From Aquabacterium sp029268225 (GTDB lineage Bacteria > Pseudomonadota > Gammaproteobacteria > Burkholderiales > Burkholderiaceae_C): DNA of 64,000 nt. The notes under the pieces are model-generated. The model searched no databases and was not told the origin of the DNA. It worked only from the letters and a program-made list of their open reading frames with translations. The stretch is taken from NCBI RefSeq assembly GCF_037482285.1, contig NZ_JBBEYB010000003.1, positions 186,001 through 250,000 on the forward strand, given 5' to 3'. Made by a program: the position numbers and the translations under genes. How positions within the stretch are numbered: position 1 is the first letter of the stretch; the number at the start of each line of letters is the position of its first letter. Of this stretch, positions 52,694-61,730 are shown piece after piece.

Positions 52694-55017
52694 TTGCGCA
52701 AGAGTTGGAAGTCAGTCTGCACATGGCCTTTGTCGAGGCCCGTCAGCAGCGCCATGAGTTCATCACGGTCGAGCACTTGCTCCTGGCCTTGATCGACAAC
52801 CCTTCAGCTTCCGAGGTGTTGAAAGCTTGTGCCGCCAATACAGATGAGTTGCGTAAGAGTCTGGATCAGTTCGTCCGTGACAACACACCCACGGTTGGCG
52901 GGAACGACGAGGTCGATACGCAGCCAACCCTGGGTTTTCAACGGGTGATCCAGCGCGCCATCATGCACGTCCAGTCTTCTGGTAACGGCAAGAAAGAGGT
53001 GACCGGTGCCAACGTGCTCGTGGCGATCTTCGGTGAGAAGGATTCACACGCGGTGTATTACTTGCATCAGCAAGGTGTGACCCGTTTGGATGTGGTCAAT
53101 TTCATCGCTCACGGCATTCGCAAGACTGATCCGCCTGAGTCGTCGCGTTCGGCCCCTGAGGGTGGTCCCGGGGCTGGTGAGGGAGATCGCGAGGAGGCTG
53201 AGAGCAAGGCGTCGCCTCTGGAGCAATACACCCAGAACTTGAACCAGCATGCCCGTGACGGCAAGATCGACCCGTTGATTGGGCGTGACGCCGAGGTTGA
53301 GCGCGTCATTCAAGTCTTGTGCCGTCGCCGCAAAAACAATCCTTTGCTCGTGGGTGAGGCCGGGGTAGGTAAGACCGCGATTGCCGAGGGATTGGCTTGG
53401 CGTATCACCCAGAAGGACGTCCCGGATGTTCTGGCGGATGCCGAGGTGTTTGCCCTCGACATGGGGGCCTTGTTGGCTGGCACCAAATACCGTGGTGACT
53501 TCGAGCAGCGCTTGAAGGCAGTGATCAAGCAGTTGAAGGAGCAACCTGGTGCGGTGCTCTTCATCGATGAAATTCATACGCTGATCGGCGCGGGTGCCGC
53601 TTCGGGCGGAACCCTCGATGCCAGTAACCTGCTTAAGCCTGCGCTCAGTTCTGGCCAACTCAAGTGCATCGGTGCGACGACGTTCACCGAGTACCGTGGC
53701 ATCTTCGAGAAGGATGCAGCCTTGTCTCGACGGTTCCAGAAAGTGGAAGTGGCTGAGCCTTCCGTGGAGCAGACCATCGAGATCCTCAAGGGCCTGAAGT
53801 CACGCTTTGAGGAGCATCACAGCGTCAAGTACTCGCTGAACGCCCTGCAGGCGGCTGCGGAGTTGTCGGCCAAGTTCATCAATGATCGTCACCTGCCGGA
53901 CAAGGCGATTGACGTCATCGACGAGGCGGGCGCGGCACAGCGTATTCTTCCCAAGAGCAAGCAGAAGAAGACCATCACTCGCACCGAGGTGGAGGAAATC
54001 GTGGCCAAGATCGCCCGTGTGCCTTCGACCAGTGTGTCCAGTGATGATCGTTCCAAGCTGAAGAACCTCGACCGAGATCTGAAAAGCGTGGTCTTCGGTC
54101 AGGATGCGGCCATTGATGCTTTGGCCTCCGCCATCAAGATGGCACGGTCAGGTCTGGGTAAGCCAGACAAGCCCATTGGCTCCTTCTTGTTCAGCGGTCC
54201 GACCGGTGTGGGCAAGACCGAGGTGGCCAAGCAACTGGCGTACATCCTCGGAATCGAGTTGATCCGCTTCGACATGTCGGAGTACATGGAGCGCCACGCT
54301 GTCAGTCGTTTGATTGGCGCGCCTCCTGGCTATGTGGGCTTTGATCAGGGGGGCTTGCTGACCGAAGCGGTCTCCAAGAAGCCCCATGCGGTGTTGCTGC
54401 TGGACGAGATCGAGAAGGCGCACCCCGACGTGTTCAACATCCTGCTGCAGGTGATGGACCATGGCACCCTGACAGACAACAACGGGCGCAAGGCGGATTT
54501 CCGTAACGTCCTCATCATCATGACGACCAATGCCGGGGCGGAAACCTTGCAGAAGTCGACCATTGGTTTCACGACTCAACGCGAGTCGGGTGACGAGATG
54601 GCCGACATCAAGCGGGCGTTCACGCCGGAGTTCCGCAACCGCTTGGATGCCATCGTGGGCTTCAAACCTTTGGACGAGGAAGTCATCCTGCGTGTCGTGG
54701 ACAAGTTCCTGCTGCAGTTGGAAAGCCAGCTCGTTGAGAAGAAGGTGGAGGTGACCTTCACCGATGCCCTGCGCCGTCATCTGGCCAAGCGCGGTTTCGA
54801 TCCGCTCATGGGCGCCCGTCCAATGCAACGTTTGATTCAGGACACCATCCGCCGAGCTCTGGCCGATGAGTTGCTGTTTGGCCGCTTGGTCGATGGCGGC
54901 CGCTTGACCGTGGACGTTGTGGAGAAGGCCGAAGGTGAGCCGGAAATCAAGCTGGACATTCACGCCTCAGGCAAGAAGAGCGACAAAGCCAAGCCCGAGC
55001 CAGCGACGGCGGCTTGA
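52690..55017 (+). CDS. clpA: ATP-dependent Clp protease ATP-binding subunit ClpA
   Basis: 775 residues, hexameric unfoldase for ClpP. The N domain starts MIAQELEVSLHMAF, and two AAA+ modules hold Walker A GEAGVGKTA and GPTGVGKTE. The ClpP-binding IGL-type loop is likely near the second module; the text IGFTTQRESGDE is in the right place. ATG 52690, coupled to clpS. A terminator follows. Confidence 0.97.
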   Translation: MIAQELEVSLHMAFVEARQQRHEFITVEHLLLALIDNPSASEVLKACAANTDELRKSLDQFVRDNTPTVGGNDEVDTQPTLGFQRVIQRAIMHVQSSGNGKKEVTGANVLVAIFGEKDSHAVYYLHQQGVTRLDVVNFIAHGIRKTDPPESSRSAPEGGPGAGEGDREEAESKASPLEQYTQNLNQHARDGKIDPLIGRDAEVERVIQVLCRRRKNNPLLVGEAGVGKTAIAEGLAWRITQKDVPDVLADAEVFALDMGALLAGTKYRGDFEQRLKAVIKQLKEQPGAVLFIDEIHTLIGAGAASGGTLDASNLLKPALSSGQLKCIGATTFTEYRGIFEKDAALSRRFQKVEVAEPSVEQTIEILKGLKSRFEEHHSVKYSLNALQAAAELSAKFINDRHLPDKAIDVIDEAGAAQRILPKSKQKKTITRTEVEEIVAKIARVPSTSVSSDDRSKLKNLDRDLKSVVFGQDAAIDALASAIKMARSGLGKPDKPIGSFLFSGPTGVGKTEVAKQLAYILGIELIRFDMSEYMERHAVSRLIGAPPGYVGFDQGGLLTEAVSKKPHAVLLLDEIEKAHPDVFNILLQVMDHGTLTDNNGRKADFRNVLIIMTTNAGAETLQKSTIGFTTQRESGDEMADIKRAFTPEFRNRLDAIVGFKPLDEEVILRVVDKFLLQLESQLVEKKVEVTFTDALRRHLAKRGFDPLMGARPMQRLIQDTIRRALADELLFGRLVDGGRLTVDVVEKAEGEPEIKLDIHASGKKSDKAKPEPATAA

Positions 55018-55036
55018 GAGCCGCATTGCAGAAATG

Positions 55037-55063
55037 AAAGGGCCAGCGACGCTGGCCCTTTTT
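55037..55063. terminator. Terminator between clpA and lpxH
   Basis: AAAGGGCCAGC (55037-55047) pairs with GCTGGCCCTTT (55051-55061), loop of three, T tail on the plus strand. It also has an A-run on the left, so it may serve the convergent minus-strand operon. Confidence 0.87.
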
Positions 55064-55101
55064 GTTGCAGATGCGTGTGGGTGTGCAGCAGGTGCGATGC
55101 T

Positions 55102-55884
55102 TCAGCTCAGTGTCATGCGTTCGAAGCCATGGGCTTGCCAGCGCAGTACCTCGGCGCGAGCATGTTGACCATGGTCCAAGTCCCAATCGCTGAGCACGTG
55201 GCGTATGCCACCCTCCGGTCCAAAGGATTCGCTTTTCGGCCGATGCGTATGACCATGAATCAGGCAGTCGACCCCTGCGGCACGCATCCACTCAGTGGCG
55301 GCAGCTTCATCCACATCTGCCCACGCTGTTTGGGCTTGGGTCTGTTGATGAGCCTGACTGGCAGCACGCATCTGGCGCGCCTGAGCGAGTCGCGCCTGCA
55401 GCGGCGCAGCCAGGAAGGCAGCCTGCCAAGCAGGCTGACGCACCTGCGAACGAAAGCGCAGATAGTCGGTATCAGCCAAACACAATTCGTCACCGTGGAT
55501 GAGCAACGCACGCTGACCCCATGCGGAGAGAACCGTAGGGTCGGGGAGGACGTGCGCGGCACAATCTGTCAGCATGTCACTGCCCAACAGAAAGTCGCGG
55601 TTACCAACCATGATGCCCAAGTAGCGCCGCTGGCCAAAGTCTCGCAGCATGCGCGCGCAGGCCTGCTCATACGGTTGATGGCGCATGTCATCGCCCACCC
55701 AGGCCTCGAACAGGTCACCCAGAATGAAGACCGCATCAGCTGATGTATCGCGCAGGTAATGCGCCAGAGCAGCCGTGGTAAGGGGCAGGTCTTCGTGAAG
55801 GTGCAGGTCGGAGATGAAATCAATGCACCGCCACGAGGGCGGTGCATTCAGGGTGTTCGACGGGGGGAAGGGGGGCTTCCCCAT
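55102..55884 (-). CDS. lpxH: UDP-2,3-diacylglucosamine diphosphatase LpxH
   Basis: 260 residues, calcineurin-like metallophosphoesterase. Metal motifs SDLHL, LGDLFEAW, GNRDF, HGDEL and HGHTH are complete. It makes lipid X for lipid A on the inner side of the cytoplasmic membrane. Starts four bases after ppiB; last gene of the minus operon. Confidence 0.95.
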   Translation of the reverse strand: MGKPPFPPSNTLNAPPSWRCIDFISDLHLHEDLPLTTAALAHYLRDTSADAVFILGDLFEAWVGDDMRHQPYEQACARMLRDFGQRRYLGIMVGNRDFLLGSDMLTDCAAHVLPDPTVLSAWGQRALLIHGDELCLADTDYLRFRSQVRQPAWQAAFLAAPLQARLAQARQMRAASQAHQQTQAQTAWADVDEAAATEWMRAAGVDCLIHGHTHRPKSESFGPEGGIRHVLSDWDLDHGQHARAEVLRWQAHGFERMTLS

Positions 55885-55888
55885 GTGA

Positions 55889-56389
55889 TCAGACTTCGAC
55901 GGCCTTGGTGATCACGACATCTTCGAGCGGCACGTCGTCGTGGAAGCCCTTGCGGCCAGTCCTGACCTTCTCGATGGCATCGATCACCTCCGTGCCTGCC
56001 ACAACCTTGCCAAACACGGCATAACCCCAACCTTGGGCCGATTCCGACTTGAAGTTCAGGAAATCATTGTTGGTGCTGTTGATGAAGAACTGGGCGCTGG
56101 CCGAGTGCGGTGCGCTGGTGCGGGCCATCGCAATCGTGTACTTGTCGTTCTTCAGGCCATTGTTGGCCTCGTTTTGAATCTCGCCTTTGGTGGGCTTTTG
56201 TTTCATGCCGGGCTCGAAGCCGCCGCCCTGAACCATGAAGCCCTTGATAACGCGGTGAAAGATGGTGCCGTCATAGTGACCGGCCTTCACGTATTCAAGA
56301 AAATTGGCCACGGTGATGGGGGCCTTGGCGTCATCCAGTTCCAGGCGGATGGTGCCAGCGGTCGTTTGCAGTTCAACGGTCTTGGTCAT
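55889..56389 (-). CDS. ppiB: Cytoplasmic peptidyl-prolyl isomerase (cyclophilin B type)
   Basis: 166 residues with the cyclophilin core FHRVIKGFMVQGG, and QFFINSTNNDFL. No signal peptide is present, so it is cytoplasmic, in contrast to the upstream copy. It catalyses proline cis-trans isomerisation. ATG 56389 with GAGAAGTG upstream is chosen over GTG 56395. It follows ppiA by two bases. Confidence 0.95.
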   Translation of the reverse strand: MTKTVELQTTAGTIRLELDDAKAPITVANFLEYVKAGHYDGTIFHRVIKGFMVQGGGFEPGMKQKPTKGEIQNEANNGLKNDKYTIAMARTSAPHSASAQFFINSTNNDFLNFKSESAQGWGYAVFGKVVAGTEVIDAIEKVRTGRKGFHDDVPLEDVVITKAVEV

Positions 56390-56391
56390 GT

Positions 56392-56946
56392 TCACTTCTC
56401 GATGGAAACTTGTTTGATGATGATGGGGGTGACAGGCACATCGCCGTGCGGACCCTTGCGCGTTGTGTTGACGGTACGAATCTTGTCCACCACATCCATA
56501 CCTTTGGTGACTTTGCCGAAAACGGCATAACCATCGCGCGAGCCAGGTCCTGTGGCGTTCAGGAAGAGATTGTCCTTCACATTGATGAAGAACTGCGCGG
56601 TTGCAGAGTCAGGCACGCTTGTCCGTGCCATGGCAATGGTTCCACGCAGATTGCTCAAACCGTTGTTGCTCTCAAGTGGGATAGGTGGATTCGTGGGCTT
56701 CTCTCGCAGGTCTTCTGTCATGCCCCCCCCCTGAATCATGAATCCATCAATGACGCGGTGAAAGATGGTGCCGCTGTAGTGCCCCGACTTGACGTAGTTG
56801 AGAAAGTTCGCCACGGTTCTGGGCGCCTTGGCAGCATCCAGCTGGATGACGATGTCGCCCTGTGTGGTGCTGAGTTTGACGGTCTGCGCCTGCGCGAGCA
56901 GGGCGCCAAGGCTCAGGGCGCTGGCCAGGATCACATTGCGAATCAT
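56392..56946 (-). CDS. ppiA: Periplasmic peptidyl-prolyl isomerase (cyclophilin A type)
   Basis: 184 residues: signal peptide to about residue 20 (LLAQAQ), then cyclophilin with FHRVIDGFMIQGG and QFFINVKDNLFL. It assists folding of exported proteins. Its ATG (56946) overlaps the L,D-transpeptidase stop by four bases. The pair ppiA/ppiB arose from a duplication, as the two share most motifs. Confidence 0.95.
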   Translation of the reverse strand: MIRNVILASALSLGALLAQAQTVKLSTTQGDIVIQLDAAKAPRTVANFLNYVKSGHYSGTIFHRVIDGFMIQGGGMTEDLREKPTNPPIPLESNNGLSNLRGTIAMARTSVPDSATAQFFINVKDNLFLNATGPGSRDGYAVFGKVTKGMDVVDKIRTVNTTRKGPHGDVPVTPIIIKQVSIEK

Positions 56947-58241
56947 CCGATCACTCCTTCGTAGAAGATTTTCCAGAGGCCACCCTCTTTGCCCCAGTAT
57001 TGACGCTTGACGGAGCCGGTTCGTTGACCCTCCGCGACTTCGCCGAATGTCACGACCAGAATGTCGCTTTTGTCGCGCCATCCGAGGATGGCCAAGTCTT
57101 TCAGTTCAATGGCTTTGCCTCTTGACTGACTGACATCACGCTCCACGGCTTGGCGCCAGCGTGTGAAATCCTTGTTGCCAGCTGAAAACTGAGGCGAATA
57201 GAAGGACATCACACGACCGATGTCGCCACTGGCCCGTGCGACTCGCCAGCCCTCGATCATGTTTTGCAGGCTGCGCCGTTGCGGTTCAACTTTGGTGGGA
57301 GGGACCCATTGCAGTGAGCGAGCGATCACCACAGGCGTGGTGCGAGGCTGAACCTGGTCAAGGATGCTCTGCAGTTCCGGGTTGGCCAGGGCCACGCAAC
57401 CATCGGTGCTCTCAGGGCTGCGGGCATAGCTGTCGCTCGGGACGCCATGCAGCCAGATGCCGCTGCCGGTTCGGCCGAGCCGACGGTCGTACTCGTTCGG
57501 ATAATTGAGCGGCAAGGCGCCAGCCCCGTAGAAATCTGTCAGCTGACTTGGATTGAGCCGACTGGTGATGTAGTACACGCCCAGCGGCGTACGCTGGTCC
57601 CCTTCGAAACTCTTTTCCGGTCCCAGTTTGCCAATGGAGGCGTAGTGGTCTGCGACGAGCTTCAGGCCGTGGGGGCCATTTTCAAACAGGTAAAGCCTTG
57701 AGCGACTGGCATCGACGGCGATCGCATGACGGGTGGTCGGTGGCAGAGCGATGAACTGTGCGGGCAGCGCTCCTTCAGGGGGGCGCTCACGCAATGCCGT
57801 CAGGCGCCTATTGGCTTCCAGCCGCAATTGAGCGAGGCGCTCCTGTGCCCGTCCGGCAATCGAGGCTGGCGCATTGCCCATGGTAGGCAAGGCCTGTGTG
57901 CGAGCCATCAGCAGGTCACCATAGACCAGTTGAGCCAGCTGGAAGTTGGGCACGTCACGCACAAGCGCCTCGGCCTTGACAAGGGCCATATCGGTTTGCG
58001 CGTGGCCTACCAGCCGGTAAATCTCGAGCAGACGGGCTTCTGCGCTGGCCGACTGGCGGGGCAGCGCACGCGGTGCGACCGCCGGCGGGGGCGCTGGCTT
58101 CTTGGGAGCGTTGGCAACAGCTGGTGTGGGCTTCTTGCCCTTCGCCGGCTCCTTGTCGCGAGCCATTGCGCCGCTGTTCAGCCCCCAGGCCAGTGTCAGC
58201 AGCACAGCCGAAACAAGTGTTCGGCGAAACTCATACTTCAT
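56943..58241 (-). CDS. L,D-transpeptidase with NTF2-like C-terminal domain
   Basis: 432 residues: signal peptide (about 1-27), Pro/Ala/Lys-rich linker, helical region, YkuD catalytic domain (about 170-305) with HGVP (His265) and STDGCVAL (Cys282), and a C-terminal NTF2-like domain (about 320-432) that starts MIEGWRVARASGD. YkuD enzymes cross-link peptidoglycan or attach lipoproteins. Its start overlaps the TPR stop by one base. The C-terminal domain resembles that of the upstream TPR protein. Confidence 0.92.
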   Translation of the reverse strand: MKYEFRRTLVSAVLLTLAWGLNSGAMARDKEPAKGKKPTPAVANAPKKPAPPPAVAPRALPRQSASAEARLLEIYRLVGHAQTDMALVKAEALVRDVPNFQLAQLVYGDLLMARTQALPTMGNAPASIAGRAQERLAQLRLEANRRLTALRERPPEGALPAQFIALPPTTRHAIAVDASRSRLYLFENGPHGLKLVADHYASIGKLGPEKSFEGDQRTPLGVYYITSRLNPSQLTDFYGAGALPLNYPNEYDRRLGRTGSGIWLHGVPSDSYARSPESTDGCVALANPELQSILDQVQPRTTPVVIARSLQWVPPTKVEPQRRSLQNMIEGWRVARASGDIGRVMSFYSPQFSAGNKDFTRWRQAVERDVSQSRGKAIELKDLAILGWRDKSDILVVTFGEVAEGQRTGSVKRQYWGKEGGLWKIFYEGVIG

Positions 58242-59338
58242 CACGAACCGGCGCTTTCCTTCGCAATCAGCCACTTGCCACCAGAGCGAATGAGCTCAAG
58301 ACGCTTGGTGCTGTTGATGTTCAGGTTGTCGGCACGATAAGCCTGGCGGTAACGGACAGAGGCCTTGTCCCCCTTGATGTCAACGTCAATGTTAGATACC
58401 TCGACGCTGATTTTGCGCTTGCTGACGATGCGGTCACGACGCTCAGTCTCCCAGGCTTTGCGCGAGCCCTTGCCGCCGTTGAAATCGCGCGTGTAGGCCG
58501 CATAGTAGGCGTTCATGTCTTTGCGGCTCCATGCGGACGCCCAGCGCTCGACAGCAGTTGCCACGTCACGTTCGGCGGCGGTGTTGTCGGGTTTGGGTTC
58601 TGCTTTGGGCTCAGGCTTGGGCTCGACCTTGGCAACCACAGGTGCAGGGGCGGGCTTGACGGGGGTGACACTTGGCGTCGCTGGTGCGGGTGTCGGTGTC
58701 ACTGCCGGCGCAGTGGGGGGGGCGACTGGGCGTGTCGTCGCTGGCGCAGCAGGGGGCACATTGCCCGCCGCAGCGGCCACGATGCTGTTGCGCTCCTTGG
58801 GGAACAGGTCCCGAACCATGGCCAGTTTGGGTGCAACGGCAGAACGTGTGTCGATTTGAAGTGCCTTCGAGTAGGCCTGGCTGGCCAGTTTGGCATACAC
58901 ATCCCCCAGGTTCTCATACGCGGTCGCGTAACTCGGGTTCGTGCGGATGGCCATTTCCAGGGCGTTGCGCGCCTTGTCGTACTGGCCTTGCTGCGCGTAA
59001 AGCACAGCGAGGTTGTTAAAGGGTTCAGGCAACTCGGGATAGTCTTCCGTCAGCTTCGTGAACGCGGTCACGGCTTCGGCAGAGCGGCCCGCCTGCGACA
59101 AACTGATGCCTCGCAAAAAACGCATCATGGGGTCGCGAGGCTTGCCGTTGAGGTACTGGTCGGCCTTTTGCAGTGCCTCGGTATTCTTTCCGGCGGCCAA
59201 CAGTTTCTGAACCTCGGCGATGTCGTCTGCACGGGCGCTGAACGTGGTCATCGACAGGGCCGCGACGGTCAGACATTGGGCGGCGAGGGACGTCAGACGC
59301 AATCCGAATCGGGACGCAGCAGCTTGCATGAGAGACAT
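58241..59338 (-). CDS. Periplasmic TPR protein with NTF2-like C-terminus
   Basis: 365 residues: signal peptide cut near SARA-DD (about 36), three or more TPR motifs (about 39-150; FNNLAVLYAQQGQYDKA is typical), a Pro/Ala-rich linker (about 185-250), then an NTF2-like domain (about 255-365; VERWASAWSRKDMNAYYAAY). First gene of the operon that leads to the L,D-transpeptidase. It is probably a partner of that enzyme at the cell wall (inference). Confidence 0.9.
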   Translation of the reverse strand: MSLMQAAASRFGLRLTSLAAQCLTVAALSMTTFSARADDIAEVQKLLAAGKNTEALQKADQYLNGKPRDPMMRFLRGISLSQAGRSAEAVTAFTKLTEDYPELPEPFNNLAVLYAQQGQYDKARNALEMAIRTNPSYATAYENLGDVYAKLASQAYSKALQIDTRSAVAPKLAMVRDLFPKERNSIVAAAAGNVPPAAPATTRPVAPPTAPAVTPTPAPATPSVTPVKPAPAPVVAKVEPKPEPKAEPKPDNTAAERDVATAVERWASAWSRKDMNAYYAAYTRDFNGGKGSRKAWETERRDRIVSKRKISVEVSNIDVDIKGDKASVRYRQAYRADNLNINSTKRLELIRSGGKWLIAKESAGS

Positions 59339-59497
59339 GGGCAAATCAGTGTGTTGTCGTAGGGCGCACTGTGCGCGGGGGACCTGCGGCAAACCGGGCC
59401 TGAGTCGGCCTGGCCGAGCGCTCGCATCGGAAGCGCAAGAATAACAGCCCAACCGGACTGTCCCTGGAGGGTTCCCCCTGAACACAGGTCATCCCGC

Positions 59498-59503
59498 TAT
59501 ACT
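59498..59503 (+). promoter_or_regulatory. Possible -10 of cysS
   Basis: TATACT, 105 bases before the cysS ATG, in the 269-base divergent region with the TPR operon. The -35 is poor. Confidence 0.3.
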
Positions 59504-59607
59504 CGGGAGATTGTATCTGAGTGGTTCTGGCGCGAGATTCGACGTTTCTGATCGTCTCTTGCTCGCCCTTTGACGGGCCTGCCGCTGCCCCCGATTCCTT
59601 CTTTCTC

Positions 59608-60999
59608 ATGAGTTTGCGTCTTTTTAACAGCCTGTCGCGTCAGATCGAGTCTTTTGTGCCCCTGACGCCCGGGCAGGTCCGCATGTACGTCTGCGGCATG
59701 ACCATTTACGACTTCTGCCATGTCGGTCATGCGCGCATGATGATGTCCTTCGATGTGGTCCAGCGTTGGTTGAAGGTGTCGGGCTATCGGGTGACTTACG
59801 TTCGGAACATCACCGACATCGACGACAAGATCATTCGTCGTGCGGTCGAGCGAGGCATCACCATTCGGGAGTTGACCGACGAGATGACCCGCGCCATGCA
59901 TGAAGACATCGCTGCGCTGGGTATCGAGCCTCCGACGCACGAGCCGCGTGCCACAGAGTACGTTGGGCAGATGCTCGACCTCATTGGCAAACTGGAGCAC
60001 AAGGGTTTGGCCTATCGGGCACCCAACGGTGACGTGAACTACGCCGTGCGCAAGTTTGAAGGCTACGGAAAGCTCTCGGGTAAGTCGCTTGACCAGTTGC
60101 GCGCAGGTGAGCGTGTGGCGGTCGACGATGGCAAGTTGGATCCTCTGGATTTCGTCCTCTGGAAGGCGGCCAAGGCGGAAGAGCCTGCGGACGCCAAGTA
60201 CGATTCGCCTTTCGGCGCAGGTCGTCCGGGCTGGCACATTGAGTGCTCTGCCATGAGTTGCGCGCTGCTGGGCGAGCATTTCGACATCCACGGCGGCGGA
60301 CTCGATCTGCAGTTCCCGCATCATGAAAACGAGATCGCGCAGAGCGAAGGGGCCTCCGGTCAACCGTTTGTCAATTACTGGTTGCACAACGGCTTTCTCA
60401 ACGTCGACAACGAGAAGATGTCCAAGTCTTTGGGCAATTTCTTCACCATTCGCGACGTGCTGAAGGACTACGACGGTGAAACCATCCGTTTCTTCATGTT
60501 GCGGGTGCATTATCGGAGCCCATTCAACTTCAGCGATGCGGGTCTGGACGATGCGCGGATCGGTTTGCGGCGCCTTTACACGGCACTGGACGCCGCAAGC
60601 TTGAGTGATGGGGCTGCGATCGATGTGAATTGGTCGCACCCGATGGCCGCACGTTTCAAGGCCGCCATGGACGAGGACTTCAATACGCCGATCGCGGTGT
60701 CCGTCTTGTTCGATCTGGCTGCAGAGGTGAACCGTTCCGGTTCTGCGGAGGCCGCGCATTTGTTGAAGGGCTTGGCTGGTTGCTTGGGCCTGCTTCAACA
60801 GGCGCCCAAGGCCTACCTGCAGGGCGGTGTATCGGGTGATGGCCTCGACGCTGCGGCAATTGAAGCCCTGATCGTGGCGCGAGCCGATGCCAAGAAGGCG
60901 CGTGATTTCGCGCTGGCTGACCGCATTCGTGCGGACCTGGCAGCGCAAGGCATCGAGTTGAAAGACGGCCCGCAGGGCACGACCTGGGTGAAGGCCTGA
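59608..60999 (+). CDS. cysS: Cysteinyl-tRNA synthetase
   Basis: 463 residues, class I aminoacyl-tRNA synthetase. HIGH box HVGH (38-41), zinc ligand Cys29 in MYVCGMT, and KMSKS at about 270-274. Normal length. ATG 59608 begins MSLRLFNSLSRQ; an earlier in-frame start at 59521 adds an unlikely 29 residues. Divergent from the TPR operon. Its stop overlaps the DNA glycosylase start by one base. Confidence 0.97.
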   Translation: MSLRLFNSLSRQIESFVPLTPGQVRMYVCGMTIYDFCHVGHARMMMSFDVVQRWLKVSGYRVTYVRNITDIDDKIIRRAVERGITIRELTDEMTRAMHEDIAALGIEPPTHEPRATEYVGQMLDLIGKLEHKGLAYRAPNGDVNYAVRKFEGYGKLSGKSLDQLRAGERVAVDDGKLDPLDFVLWKAAKAEEPADAKYDSPFGAGRPGWHIECSAMSCALLGEHFDIHGGGLDLQFPHHENEIAQSEGASGQPFVNYWLHNGFLNVDNEKMSKSLGNFFTIRDVLKDYDGETIRFFMLRVHYRSPFNFSDAGLDDARIGLRRLYTALDAASLSDGAAIDVNWSHPMAARFKAAMDEDFNTPIAVSVLFDLAAEVNRSGSAEAAHLLKGLAGCLGLLQQAPKAYLQGGVSGDGLDAAAIEALIVARADAKKARDFALADRIRADLAAQGIELKDGPQGTTWVKA

Positions 61000-61700
61000 T
61001 GGGTAGCCCTGCTCCGAAAGTGACCGATGTCGCGGCCGAGTCTGGCTCCGACGCGCTTGTCACGCCACCGTACTGGGACGATGCGTGCAAGCATCTGGCC
61101 AAGCGCGACCGCGTCATGCGCAAGCTGATTGCGGATCATGGTCATGCTCGCTTGTACAGCCGTGGTGACGCATTCACGACCCTGGCACGCTCGATCGTTG
61201 GCCAGCAGATCTCAGTGAAGGCAGCCCAGTCAGTCTGGAACCGTCTTTTGAGCCTGCTGGGGCAAGACGCCGAGGGTTTCCGCGGTCCGATTCCGGTGGC
61301 CGATGTCCTGCGTCAGGAGTCTGATCAGTTGCGTCAGGTTGGTTTGTCTGCCCGCAAGGTGGACTACTTGCGTGACCTTGCGCGCCACTTTGACGAGAAT
61401 CGACTCCATGTGGCCGACTGGCACGGCATGGGCGATGAAGCCATCATTGATGAGTTGGTGGCCATCCGTGGGATCGGCCGCTGGACGGCCGAGATGTTTT
61501 TGATTTTCCATCTCATGCGGCCCAATGTGCTGCCCCTCGACGACGTGGGGCTGATCAAAGGGATCAGCATGAGCTATTTCAGTGGTGAGCCGGTGTCGCG
61601 CGCAGAAGCGCGCGACGTGGCCGAAGCCTGGGCCCCTTACCGTACCGTGGGGACCTGGTATCTGTGGCGCAGTCTTGACCCACTGCCCGTAGAGTATTGA
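60999..61700 (+). CDS. DNA-3-methyladenine glycosylase (AlkA type)
   Basis: 233 residues of the HhH-GPD superfamily. The helix-hairpin-helix VAIRGIGRWTAEMFL and catalytic Asp in LPLDDVGLIKG are visible. It removes alkylated bases from DNA. No 4Fe-4S cluster cysteines are present, so it is not of the Nth/MutY kind. Starts at ATG 60999 and lies 30 bases before accA. Confidence 0.92.
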   Translation: MGSPAPKVTDVAAESGSDALVTPPYWDDACKHLAKRDRVMRKLIADHGHARLYSRGDAFTTLARSIVGQQISVKAAQSVWNRLLSLLGQDAEGFRGPIPVADVLRQESDQLRQVGLSARKVDYLRDLARHFDENRLHVADWHGMGDEAIIDELVAIRGIGRWTAEMFLIFHLMRPNVLPLDDVGLIKGISMSYFSGEPVSRAEARDVAEAWAPYRTVGTWYLWRSLDPLPVEY

Positions 61701-61730
61701 CGCCAACCGGCGTGAAGAAGGAAATTTGCC

